A stretch of DNA of 64,000 nt from an uncultured Clostridiaceae bacterium (lineage in GTDB: Bacteria > Bacillota > Clostridia > TANB77 > CAG-508), in NCBI GenBank assembly GCA_947647275.1, contig CANSJQ010000003.1, positions 1 through 64,000 on the forward strand. Direction: 5' to 3'. This document shows, in pieces, positions 55,630-63,105 of this stretch; within the stretch, counting starts at the first letter, position 1; every line of letters starts with the position of its first letter. A program made the translations under genes and the position numbers. The notes under the pieces are model-generated. The model searched no databases. It saw nothing but the letters and a program-made list of their open reading frames with translations, and was not told where the DNA came from.

Positions 55630-56328
55630 TTATCTTTCATCCCCCATATCAATCTCAATATCAATAATCTCATTAGAAACTTCAGAAGCAGCTCCAGACT
55701 TACTTACTGAGCTTTTACCTTTAAGTTCATCAGAACTTACCTTTTTCAAAGGTTCAACATGCTTTAAAAAGTAAAAACCTTCTTTATTATAAACAGTGTT
55801 ATCATCATAATCTATTACAAATTCTTGATTATTATTATTCTTAAACTCAACCCAAGTATGCATTTTTTTAGATTTATCTGAAATACCATAAACATATCCA
55901 GTAACAATACTGTTAGGAAATGTAAGCAACTGAGAAATATATTCAGCGCTAAATTTATCTTTTCTAACAACACTTCCTTTATCATTCTTATCATTTAATG
56001 TTTCAGGTATAATATCAGAAAGTTTAGCAACTTTTATACAGTTAGCTCTTGTATTTATTGAAATATAATCATTTTGTTTACTTGTAAATTTAACAATTCT
56101 TGATTTATTAAAACTATCAATTAAATGATTTTTTTCATCTTCCGAAAATTTATTATTATTCAATTTTGTAATTGTGCTATAAATAAAATATTCATCAAAA
56201 TAAAGGTGATTAGCCTCAGAAAGTAAGCTCATGATTTCTTTTTTATTATTATCATGAGTAGCTTTATCATATCTTTTATTCCAATCTTCACAATCAGACA
56301 AAGAAAAAGTTTGATATATTTCTGACAC
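55630..56328 (-). CDS. hypothetical protein, weakly transglutaminase-like
   Basis: The 232-residue protein ends in a Ser/Lys-rich then acidic tail. A stretch with RANCIKVAK, HTWVEF and FVIDYDDN has the Cys-His-Asp order of transglutaminase-like folds, but the match is weak and only suggestive. GGAGGTG precedes the ATG. It is divergent from the DUF1294 gene, with the two -35 boxes in one palindrome. Confidence 0.5.
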   Translation of the reverse strand: MSEIYQTFSLSDCEDWNKRYDKATHDNNKKEIMSLLSEANHLYFDEYFIYSTITKLNNNKFSEDEKNHLIDSFNKSRIVKFTSKQNDYISINTRANCIKVAKLSDIIPETLNDKNDKGSVVRKDKFSAEYISQLLTFPNSIVTGYVYGISDKSKKMHTWVEFKNNNNQEFVIDYDDNTVYNKEGFYFLKHVEPLKKVSSDELKGKSSVSKSGAASEVSNEIIDIEIDMGDER

Positions 56329-56373
56329 TTAAATAACACCTCCTTAAATTAACATAAACACATATCTATATTA

Positions 56374-56402
56374 ATTATAACAGAAAATAGAAAAAAATGC
56401 AA
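56374..56402 (-). promoter_or_regulatory. sigma-A promoter of the gene at 55630
   Basis: Minus strand TTGCAT, 17 bases, TATAAT. Confidence 0.7.
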
Positions 56403-56417
56403 ATTATTGCATTTTTT
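56391..56417. promoter_or_regulatory. palindrome joining two divergent -35 boxes
   Basis: AAAAAATGCAA and TTGCATTTTTT are inverted around ATTA. Each arm holds the TTGCAT -35 of one of two divergent promoters. It could be an operator or simply a symmetric promoter pair. Confidence 0.5.
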
Positions 56418-56435
56418 ATATCTTATTGGTATAAT
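56407..56435 (+). promoter_or_regulatory. sigma-A promoter of the DUF1294 gene
   Basis: TTGCAT, 17 bases, TATAAT. Confidence 0.7.
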
Positions 56436-56461
56436 TACTATGTTATTGAAAGGAGAGAAAT

Positions 56462-56752
56462 ATGGCAGATACAGGAATAAAAATATTTACAATTCAAAAT
56501 GTAATTATATATTTACTTATAATAAATGTAATAGCATTTTTAGCAATGTGGATAGATAAAAGAAAGGCCGAAAAAGGAAAGTGGAGAATTAGTGAAACTA
56601 CTTTACTTCTACTTGGGGTACTTGGTGGAAGTATGGGTAGTATGATAGGAATGTACACATTTAGGCATAAAACTAAGAAAAAAAGATTTACAATAGGGAT
56701 GCCAGCTATATTAATTATAGAGATAATAATATATTTTATATACTTTATATAG
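56462..56752 (+). CDS. DUF1294 membrane protein
   Basis: The 96-residue protein has the DUF1294 layout: N-terminal helix, FLAMWIDKRKAEKGKWRISE, then GVLGGSMGSMIGMYTFRHKTKK and a last helix. The family's function is not known. GAAAGGAGA precedes the ATG. Confidence 0.88.
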   Translation: MADTGIKIFTIQNVIIYLLIINVIAFLAMWIDKRKAEKGKWRISETTLLLLGVLGGSMGSMIGMYTFRHKTKKKRFTIGMPAILIIEIIIYFIYFI

Positions 56753-56763
56753 AGAAATATAAA

Positions 56764-56875
56764 TGTAGGGGTCGCCACCGTCGGCGACCTGTGCTCCAGC
56801 GAAGTTGCTTAAATAAATATATTTAGGGTAATTTTGTAGAAAGAGCAGGTCGCCGATGGTGGCGCGACTCCTACA
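56764..56875. repeat. dispersed palindromic element (GTAGGGGTCGCC family), long form
   Basis: TGTAGGGGTCGCCACC and GGTGGCGCGACTCCTACA form the ends. The middle has CAGCGAAGTTGCTTAAAT as in the copies at 3291 and 8341. About 112 bases long, it lies between the DUF1294 and HD genes. Confidence 0.78.
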
Positions 56876-56913
56876 AATAAAAATACAAATATAGAAAGAA
56901 AGGAAAATCAAAT

Positions 56914-57444
56914 ATGAAAGAAGAATTTATACAATTATTAAAAGAAACAAATAGAGAAGGAATGGAAAAACTAATAGAATTTTTAGAACATTCAGACTTT
57001 TTTAGAGCACCTGCAAGCACAAGGTTTCATGGGTCATTTGAAGGTGGTTTATTAGAACATAGCATGAAAGTATATGAAATATTAAAACAAAAATCAGGAG
57101 ATAGTGAGCACGTGCGAATAATAGCATTATTACATGACATATGCAAAGCAAATTTTTATAAAGTAGATTATAGAAATGCAAAAAATGAACTAGGAGTATG
57201 GGAAAAAGTTCCATACTATACAGTAGATGATTTGGTACCATATGGGCATGGCGAGAAATCTGTAATGATGATATCAGAATTCATAAAATTAACTCCAGAA
57301 GAAAGGTACGCAATACGTTGGCATATGGGATTTACAGAACCAAAGGAACTGTATACAACAATAGGTGCAGCCTACAAAAAATACCCAATAGCATTATTAA
57401 CACATGAAGCAGACTTAGAAGCTACTTATTTCTATGATATATAA
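56914..57444 (+). CDS. HD-domain hydrolase
   Basis: The 176-residue protein has an HD metal site: GGLLEHSMKVYE, ALLHDICKANFYK and later YGHGEKSVMM and IRWHMGF. It belongs to a group of small HD hydrolases, some found in phages; the substrate is unknown. GAAAGGAAA precedes the ATG. A strong bidirectional terminator follows. Confidence 0.8.
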   Translation: MKEEFIQLLKETNREGMEKLIEFLEHSDFFRAPASTRFHGSFEGGLLEHSMKVYEILKQKSGDSEHVRIIALLHDICKANFYKVDYRNAKNELGVWEKVPYYTVDDLVPYGHGEKSVMMISEFIKLTPEERYAIRWHMGFTEPKELYTTIGAAYKKYPIALLTHEADLEATYFYDI

Positions 57445-57487
57445 AAAATGAGATTTTTGAATAATTTATTCAAAAATCTCATTTTTT
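57443..57487. terminator. bidirectional terminator
   Basis: AAAAAATGAGATTTTTGAATAA and TTATTCAAAAATCTCATTTTTT form a nearly perfect long stem. Confidence 0.88.
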
Positions 57488-57512
57488 ATTTACATATATT
57501 TAATGAAAAGTA

Positions 57513-58106
57513 TTATCCTTCTTTACTACACTCACATAGAAACATATCTCTTTCAGTTTCATATTCTTTAGATAGTGAATCTAATGTAACTAATGCTTCT
57601 TTTTCAAATTTTGTTAAAGTTATACCGAAATTCTCTTCGAATGTTTTTAATAAGTCTCTTATAGAATTTACTTGAAATTTTGAATGCCCACTATTTATCA
57701 AAGAAAATACATTTGAAATTATATATTCTAATAATGTATTAGCACATATTAATTTTTTAAAATAAAGTGTATTGTAGCCACAAACAGAAACACCATAGAA
57801 ACCATTTGGATATTTAAATATAGCTCCAATAGTAGAATACATACTATTATATGATATATATTCTACACTAGAATTACAAACAAATTCTATTTTAAGATTT
57901 TTACTTATAACAATAGTACATTCAGTGCAATTTTTATCAGAATGATTATTAATAATAGTATAGCCTTTGTAATTATCTATAGTGGGATTTTTCTTGATTT
58001 CATCAATAAAATTAAACCACCTAATTAATTCAATATTCCATAATAGTTCTAAAACTTCTTGATTTTTTTTCTCAATAGTAGAGAAATCCCGATCATTATT
58101 TTCCAT
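57513..58106 (-). CDS. hypothetical protein with an in-frame CGG codon
   Basis: The 197-residue protein has no recognised family. It is acidic and Asn/Ile-rich with several cysteines (NCTECTIVIS, VCGYNTLYFKKLIC, LCECSKEG). GAT CGG GAT near the start is read as triplets. AAGGAGG precedes the ATG; promoter at 58165. Confidence 0.55.
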   Translation of the reverse strand: MENNDRDFSTIEKKNQEVLELLWNIELIRWFNFIDEIKKNPTIDNYKGYTIINNHSDKNCTECTIVISKNLKIEFVCNSSVEYISYNSMYSTIGAIFKYPNGFYGVSVCGYNTLYFKKLICANTLLEYIISNVFSLINSGHSKFQVNSIRDLLKTFEENFGITLTKFEKEALVTLDSLSKEYETERDMFLCECSKEG

Positions 58107-58164
58107 ATAAAATCCTCCTTAAAATTTAATTATAAAATTTTAAAATACAACATATAACATATAA

Positions 58165-58193
58165 AATATAGCATATTTTACTATAAAAGTAAA
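58165..58193 (-). promoter_or_regulatory. sigma-A promoter of the gene at 57513
   Basis: Minus strand TTTACT, 17 bases, TATATT; the start TTTACTTTTATAGT recalls the shared orphan promoter type. Confidence 0.55.
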
Positions 58194-58231
58194 GCAGTAT
58201 ACCGAAAAATCCGAATAATTAGTCAGTATAG

Positions 58232-58260
58232 TTGAATTGATAAAATGTATATGATAAAAT
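58232..58260 (+). promoter_or_regulatory. sigma-A promoter of the acyl-CoA synthetase gene
   Basis: TTGAAT, 17 bases, TAAAAT with TGA directly before. Confidence 0.65.
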
Positions 58261-58270
58261 ATGAATAGTA

Positions 58271-58305
58271 AAAGACAGTACAAAGTAAAAATATGTACTG
58301 TCTTT
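58271..58305 (+). other. 5' leader hairpin
   Basis: AAAGACAGTAC pairs with GTACTGTCTTT at the expected 5' end of the transcript; no U tract follows. It may stabilise the mRNA. A smaller AGGAA/TTCCT hairpin covers the region before the ribosome site. Confidence 0.5.
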
Positions 58306-58354
58306 AAAAATATAAAAACTAGGAATATTAAATTCCTTAGGAGAGGAAAGATTT

Positions 58355-60085
58355 ATGAAAAAAGCGAAAAATATGCTATATGAAGCAACAGAATTTAATA
58401 ATATAAAGGAAATTATTTATAATTCTGCTAAGAAATTTTCAGAGCAAATTGCATTTGTAATAAAACATCAAGAAAATAAAAAAGTGACTTATGAAAATAT
58501 CACATATGAAAAATTATTAAAAGATATTAATAGTTTTGGAACAGCCTTATATAATAAAGGTCTTAACCAAAAAAGAGTAGCAATTATAGGAAAAAATAGA
58601 TATGAATGGGTAGTTTCTCATCTTGCAAATTTGTTAGGAGGTATAGTTTCCGTTCCACTAGATAAAGACTTGCAATATGATGAATTAGAAAACTCTATTA
58701 TAAGAAGTAAAGCAGACTGTATAATATTTGATGAAAAATTAACAGATAAAATAACAAAAATTAAAGAAGAGAACAATACTAATTTAACAAGCTACATATG
58801 TATGAGTAAAATAGAAGGCTTTGAATCAGTAGAAGAACTTACAAAACAAGGTGAAGTTTTAATAGAAGAAGGAAACACGCAATATATTGATGCCAAAATT
58901 GATGAAAATATAATGAACATACTATTATTTACATCAGGGACTACATCAAAATCAAAAGCAGTTATGCTTTCACAAAAAAACATTGCATCAAACATATATG
59001 CAATGCAATGTGTAGAAGATATTAGAAGTACAGATACAAATATTGCATTTTTACCATTTCACCATATATTTGGTTCAACATGTATGATAATGATGCTTGC
59101 ATGTGGTGTAAAAACTGTATTTCCAGATGGTTTAAGATATATTAAACAAAACTTAAAAGAATATAAAGTAACATTATTTGTTGGTGTACCTGTTTTAGTA
59201 GAAGCCATTTATAAAACAATAATGAAGGAAATTGAAAAGCAAGGAAAAACTAAAATAATAAAAATAGCAACAATAATTAGTAATATATTATTAAAATTAC
59301 ATATTGATATTAGAAGAAAAATATTTAAACCAATAATTGAGGCATTAGGAGGAGAGCTAAGGTTTATTATTTCTGGAGGAGCTCCTGCAGACCCTAAAAT
59401 ATCAAAAGGTTTTAATGATATGGGAATAAAAACTGCACAAGGGTATGGTTTAAGTGAAACTTCACCTGTTATAGCAGCAGAAAATAGTAAAGCGATAAAA
59501 AATGGAACTGTTGGAATACCTATGGTAAATGATGTTATAGAAATAGTAAATAAAGATGAAAATGGAATTGGTGAAATAAGAGTAAAAGGTCCAAATATAA
59601 TGTTAGGATATTATGAAATGCCAGAACTTACAAATGAAGTATTAAAAGAAGGATGGTTTTATACAGGAGACTTAGGATATTTTGATAGAGATGGATACTT
59701 ATATATAACAGGGAGAAATAAAAACATGATAGTACTAAGAAATGGAAAAAAAGTGTTCCCAGAAGAACTTGAACTATTAGTAAATAGACTAGAACTAGTA
59801 GAAGAATCAATGGTATTTGGTATGCCAAGTAAAGAAGATAAAAATGACGTAAAAGTTTCAGTAAAAATTGTATATAATAAAGAAGTTGTAAAAGAAAAAT
59901 ATAAGGATAAAACAGAAAATGAACTTTATCAAATTATTTGGGAACAAATAAAAGAATTAAATAAATCTTTCCCAAGATATAAACACATACAAAACATGAT
60001 ATTAACAGATGAAGAACTTATAAAAACAACAACTAAGAAAATAAAACGACCAGAAGAAATGAAAAAAATATTACAAGAGAAATAA
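58355..60085 (+). CDS. AMP-dependent acyl-CoA synthetase/ligase
   Basis: The 576-residue adenylate-forming enzyme has the P-loop-like LLFTSGTTSKSKAVMLS (about 189-205), YGLSETSPV, the YTGDLGYFDRDG motif and the hinge GRNKNMIVLRNGKKVFPEELE. It resembles long-chain fatty acyl-CoA synthetases; the acid is not known. TTSKSK replaces the usual TTGxPK. GGAGAGG precedes the ATG. Monocistronic. Confidence 0.88.
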   Translation: MKKAKNMLYEATEFNNIKEIIYNSAKKFSEQIAFVIKHQENKKVTYENITYEKLLKDINSFGTALYNKGLNQKRVAIIGKNRYEWVVSHLANLLGGIVSVPLDKDLQYDELENSIIRSKADCIIFDEKLTDKITKIKEENNTNLTSYICMSKIEGFESVEELTKQGEVLIEEGNTQYIDAKIDENIMNILLFTSGTTSKSKAVMLSQKNIASNIYAMQCVEDIRSTDTNIAFLPFHHIFGSTCMIMMLACGVKTVFPDGLRYIKQNLKEYKVTLFVGVPVLVEAIYKTIMKEIEKQGKTKIIKIATIISNILLKLHIDIRRKIFKPIIEALGGELRFIISGGAPADPKISKGFNDMGIKTAQGYGLSETSPVIAAENSKAIKNGTVGIPMVNDVIEIVNKDENGIGEIRVKGPNIMLGYYEMPELTNEVLKEGWFYTGDLGYFDRDGYLYITGRNKNMIVLRNGKKVFPEELELLVNRLELVEESMVFGMPSKEDKNDVKVSVKIVYNKEVVKEKYKDKTENELYQIIWEQIKELNKSFPRYKHIQNMILTDEELIKTTTKKIKRPEEMKKILQEK

Positions 60086-60108
60086 ATATAGAGCAAAAAA
60101 ATAAAAGA

Positions 60109-60143
60109 AAAAAGCATTTTTTTATTGAAAAAAATGCTTTTTT
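60109..60143 (+). terminator. terminator of the acyl-CoA synthetase gene
   Basis: AAAAGCATTTTTTT pairs with AAAAAAATGCTTTT and is followed by TTGTT. Confidence 0.8.
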
Positions 60144-60185
60144 GTTATATATTTTTTATATAAAAAGTAAGTTTAGAGGTAATTT

Positions 60186-62420
60186 ATGAAAAAGAGAGAA
60201 AATAATAAATACACATATATGAAAAATTCAAAATTAAATATTTGGTGGATAATTATTATATTTATTTTAATGATTATAATGTCATTTATCTATATCAAGA
60301 ACGTAAATAAATTAATATATCAACATATATATAGTAATGTAAAAGAGCTTAGTGAGCAAACTGCCACACAATTAAACCTTGCTATTCTAGAACAAGAAAG
60401 ATTTGTAGAAATAATGATAGATTCTATTAATAGAGGTTACTTTAAAACAACAGAAGAAATTTTTGATAGGTATAAAAAAGATTTAGGAGACTATCATTTC
60501 ACAAGACTTGTTATATTAGATAGACAAGGAAATGGAACAACTAGTGATGGACATATAGTTAATAATTATTCTGATATAGAAGAGTTTTTCAAACAAGATG
60601 AAATATATGTATCTGAAAACAAACCAAGTACTGTATCAAATAACCAAGTGAACATTTATTCAAAAACTTTTAAATTGAAGGGAAAAGATAGGGTATTAAT
60701 GGCAACTATTAATACAGAAGACTATAAAAGTATTCTATTAAGAAAATTATTTGGTAAAGGTGGTACATACTTAATTAATAATAATGGAACAGTTTTAATA
60801 GATTCATTTGGAACAATAGAAGAAAAAAATGCAAACATATATGAATATATAAAAAATACATATCAATTAAAAAATGAACAAGCAAGAAAAATTGATAATA
60901 TGAGGGACAGTATAAAAAGACATGAAGTAGGAACCTTTGATGTAAAATTAGGAAATGAGCCATACTTTATACATTATGAAAAAGTAAATATTAATGATTG
61001 GTATGTAATAACAACAGCAGCAAACAGTACAATTGCAAAAGAACTTATTATGCTAATTATTATACTACAAACAGTATGTTTACTAGTTACCCTTACTATT
61101 GTAGTTATTTGTATTTATATTAATGTTTCAAACCAAAAAAAGAACAAAAAAATATATAACATTGCGTATATTGACCCAATAACTCAATTAGGAAATGAGG
61201 CATACTTCAAAGAAAATGGAAATAGTTACTTACGAAATAATACAAAAAATAAATATATTATTTCATTAGATATAAATAAATTTAAAGCATTAAATAAAAT
61301 TCATGGTTATGAATTTTGTAATAACATCTTAAAAGAACTTGGAGAGAAATTAGCAAATACATTACCAACAGATAATATTACTTGTAGAATTTCAGCAGAT
61401 GTTTTTACTGCAGTATTTAGCTACAATAAAAACATCAAAAATTTACTTGATAAAATATTTAATCAAGTTTCAAAATTAAAAATAAATGGAAAGCAAATAA
61501 ATATAAATTTATCAATTGGAATATATAAAATTACACCAGAAGACAAAGACATAAACACAGCTTTAGATAAAGCATATATGGCTCGTGCAAAAATAAAAGG
61601 TTTATATGATGAAAGTTATTACATATTTGACAATATACTTGAAAATCAATTAGTAGAAGAACAAAAAATAGAATCATCTATGGAAGAAGCTTTAAAAAAT
61701 GAAGAATTCAAAATAGTATATCAACCTAAAATTTATACAAATAATGAAAAACTAGCTGGAGCAGAGGCACTAGTAAGATGGAGTAAAGATGGAAAAATGA
61801 TTCCTCCAAGTGAATTTATTCCATTATTCGAAAAAAATAAATTTCTAGTAAAACTAGATTTATATATTTTTGAACAAGTATGTAAGGATTTAAAGAAATG
61901 GAAAGAAAAATATAATTACATTCCAACTATTTCAATAAATGTTTCTAAAACACATTTTGTTAATGAAAACTTTATAGAAGAATACGTAAAAATTACAGAC
62001 AAATATAATATACAAAGAAGTAATATAGACTTAGAAATAACCGAAAGTGCCACAATTGACGAAGACATAGACGTATTAGAAGTAATGAAAAAAATAAAAG
62101 AAAAAGGCTTTATAATTTCAATAGATGACTTTGGAACAGGATATTCTTCACTTAGCATGTTGCAAACAATGCCAATAGACATTATAAAAATAGATAAAGT
62201 ATTTGTAGATAAAGCAGATTTAAAAAGTGATAGAAACATTATTAATTATATTATGCTTATAGCTAACCGCCTTGGAGTAAAAACAATAGTAGAAGGTGTT
62301 GAAACTAAAGAACAAGTAGAATTTATAAAAAAGATAAAATGTGATATTATTCAAGGATATTATTATTCAAAGATATTAATGAAAGAAGAGTTTGAAGAGT
62401 ATTTTAATAAACATAGATAA
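60186..62420 (+). CDS. membrane GGDEF/EAL protein, likely c-di-GMP phosphodiesterase
   Basis: The 744-residue protein has two membrane helices (about 20-38 and 285-305) around an extracellular sensor of the dCache/PAS kind, a GGDEF-like domain (YIDPITQLGN at about 327; the signature is SADVF, so probably inactive) and an EAL domain with AEALVRW (about 526), DLEITESA, DDFGTGYSSL (about 647), IKIDKVFV and EGVETKEQ. All main EAL metal residues look present, so I infer c-di-GMP hydrolysis. AGAGGT precedes the ATG. Confidence 0.88.
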   Translation: MKKRENNKYTYMKNSKLNIWWIIIIFILMIIMSFIYIKNVNKLIYQHIYSNVKELSEQTATQLNLAILEQERFVEIMIDSINRGYFKTTEEIFDRYKKDLGDYHFTRLVILDRQGNGTTSDGHIVNNYSDIEEFFKQDEIYVSENKPSTVSNNQVNIYSKTFKLKGKDRVLMATINTEDYKSILLRKLFGKGGTYLINNNGTVLIDSFGTIEEKNANIYEYIKNTYQLKNEQARKIDNMRDSIKRHEVGTFDVKLGNEPYFIHYEKVNINDWYVITTAANSTIAKELIMLIIILQTVCLLVTLTIVVICIYINVSNQKKNKKIYNIAYIDPITQLGNEAYFKENGNSYLRNNTKNKYIISLDINKFKALNKIHGYEFCNNILKELGEKLANTLPTDNITCRISADVFTAVFSYNKNIKNLLDKIFNQVSKLKINGKQININLSIGIYKITPEDKDINTALDKAYMARAKIKGLYDESYYIFDNILENQLVEEQKIESSMEEALKNEEFKIVYQPKIYTNNEKLAGAEALVRWSKDGKMIPPSEFIPLFEKNKFLVKLDLYIFEQVCKDLKKWKEKYNYIPTISINVSKTHFVNENFIEEYVKITDKYNIQRSNIDLEITESATIDEDIDVLEVMKKIKEKGFIISIDDFGTGYSSLSMLQTMPIDIIKIDKVFVDKADLKSDRNIINYIMLIANRLGVKTIVEGVETKEQVEFIKKIKCDIIQGYYYSKILMKEEFEEYFNKHR

Positions 62421-62428
62421 AAATAAAT

Positions 62429-62458
62429 TGTATGGGTCGCCGCCATCGGCGACCCGTT
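62429..62458. repeat. short GTAGGGGTCGCC-family palindrome
   Basis: TGTATGGGTCGCCG and CGGCGACCCGTT around CCAT, after the GGDEF/EAL gene. Confidence 0.7.
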
Positions 62459-62474
62459 ATTAATTTAAAAAGAA

Positions 62475-62502
62475 GGTCGCCTAGATTTAGGCGACTTTTT
62501 TC
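62475..62502 (+). terminator. terminator
   Basis: GTCGCCTA pairs with TAGGCGAC and is followed by TTTTTTCTTT. Confidence 0.85.
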
Positions 62503-62515
62503 TTTAAAAAAATAA

Positions 62516-62571
62516 TTGTTAACCTTGACAAACAAATAAAATTATTATATAATGTTAACCAAAGTTAACAA
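62516..62571 (+). promoter_or_regulatory. promoter and putative operators of the DtxR-family gene
   Basis: TTGACA (62525), 17 bases, TATAAT (62548). TGTTAACC-AAAGTTAACA at 62553-62570 is a palindrome at the start point, and a weaker TTGTTAACC-TTGACAA overlaps the -35. Self-repression by the regulator is inferred. Confidence 0.7.
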
Positions 62572-62594
62572 ATCAATCAAAAGGAGTAAAATAA

Positions 62595-63044
62595 ATGATT
62601 AGCGGTTCATTAGAAGAATATTTAAAAACGATATATATATTAAAAAATGAAAAACAAGAAATACGAGTAACAGACATAGCTGAAAGAATGAATTGTACTA
62701 AGCCTAGTGTAAATAAAGCAGTAAAAAGTCTGCAAGCAAAGGAACTTATAAATTATGAAGTTTATGGAGATATAGAGTTAACGCAAGAAGGCGAAAAATT
62801 AGCAAAAAAAATATTAGAAGCTTATGATATAACATACATATTTTTAACAGAAATATTAAAAGTAGAAAAACAAAAGGCAGAAGAAGAAGCAATAAAAATT
62901 AAATCTGTATTAAATGACAATACATTAAACAAATTAACTAAATACATATATAAAACATTAGGATTAAACGAACTTAATTGTAATTACGATATTAATAAAG
63001 AAGAATGTAGAAACTGTAAGAAAAAAGTTTTAAAAAAGGTGTAG
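62595..63044 (+). CDS. DtxR/MntR-family metal-dependent regulator
   Basis: The 149-residue protein has an N-terminal winged helix (EEYLKTIYIL, VTDIAERMNCTKPSVNKAVKSLQ) and a helical dimerisation part, and ends in a cysteine-rich CNYDINKEECRNCKKK segment that ordinary MntR lacks. Members sense Fe(II) or Mn(II). It stands just before sufC, so an iron link is plausible. AAAGGAG precedes the ATG. Confidence 0.83.
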   Translation: MISGSLEEYLKTIYILKNEKQEIRVTDIAERMNCTKPSVNKAVKSLQAKELINYEVYGDIELTQEGEKLAKKILEAYDITYIFLTEILKVEKQKAEEEAIKIKSVLNDNTLNKLTKYIYKTLGLNELNCNYDINKEECRNCKKKVLKKV

Positions 63045-63105
63045 GTGTAGGTTTTGTGTCTATCTACAATAAATATGTAATAATAAAAAAATGAAAGGAA
63101 AAATT

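Noticed and set aside
16609..58106. Simple reassignment of CGG to another amino acid
   Set aside because: Reassignment would not repair the frame; at all seven sites the downstream frame needs one base fewer.
58924..58970. SGTTSKSK of the acyl-CoA synthetase as a fourth Walker A site
   Set aside because: It is the adenylate-forming enzyme P-loop, a different fold, and it has no CGG.
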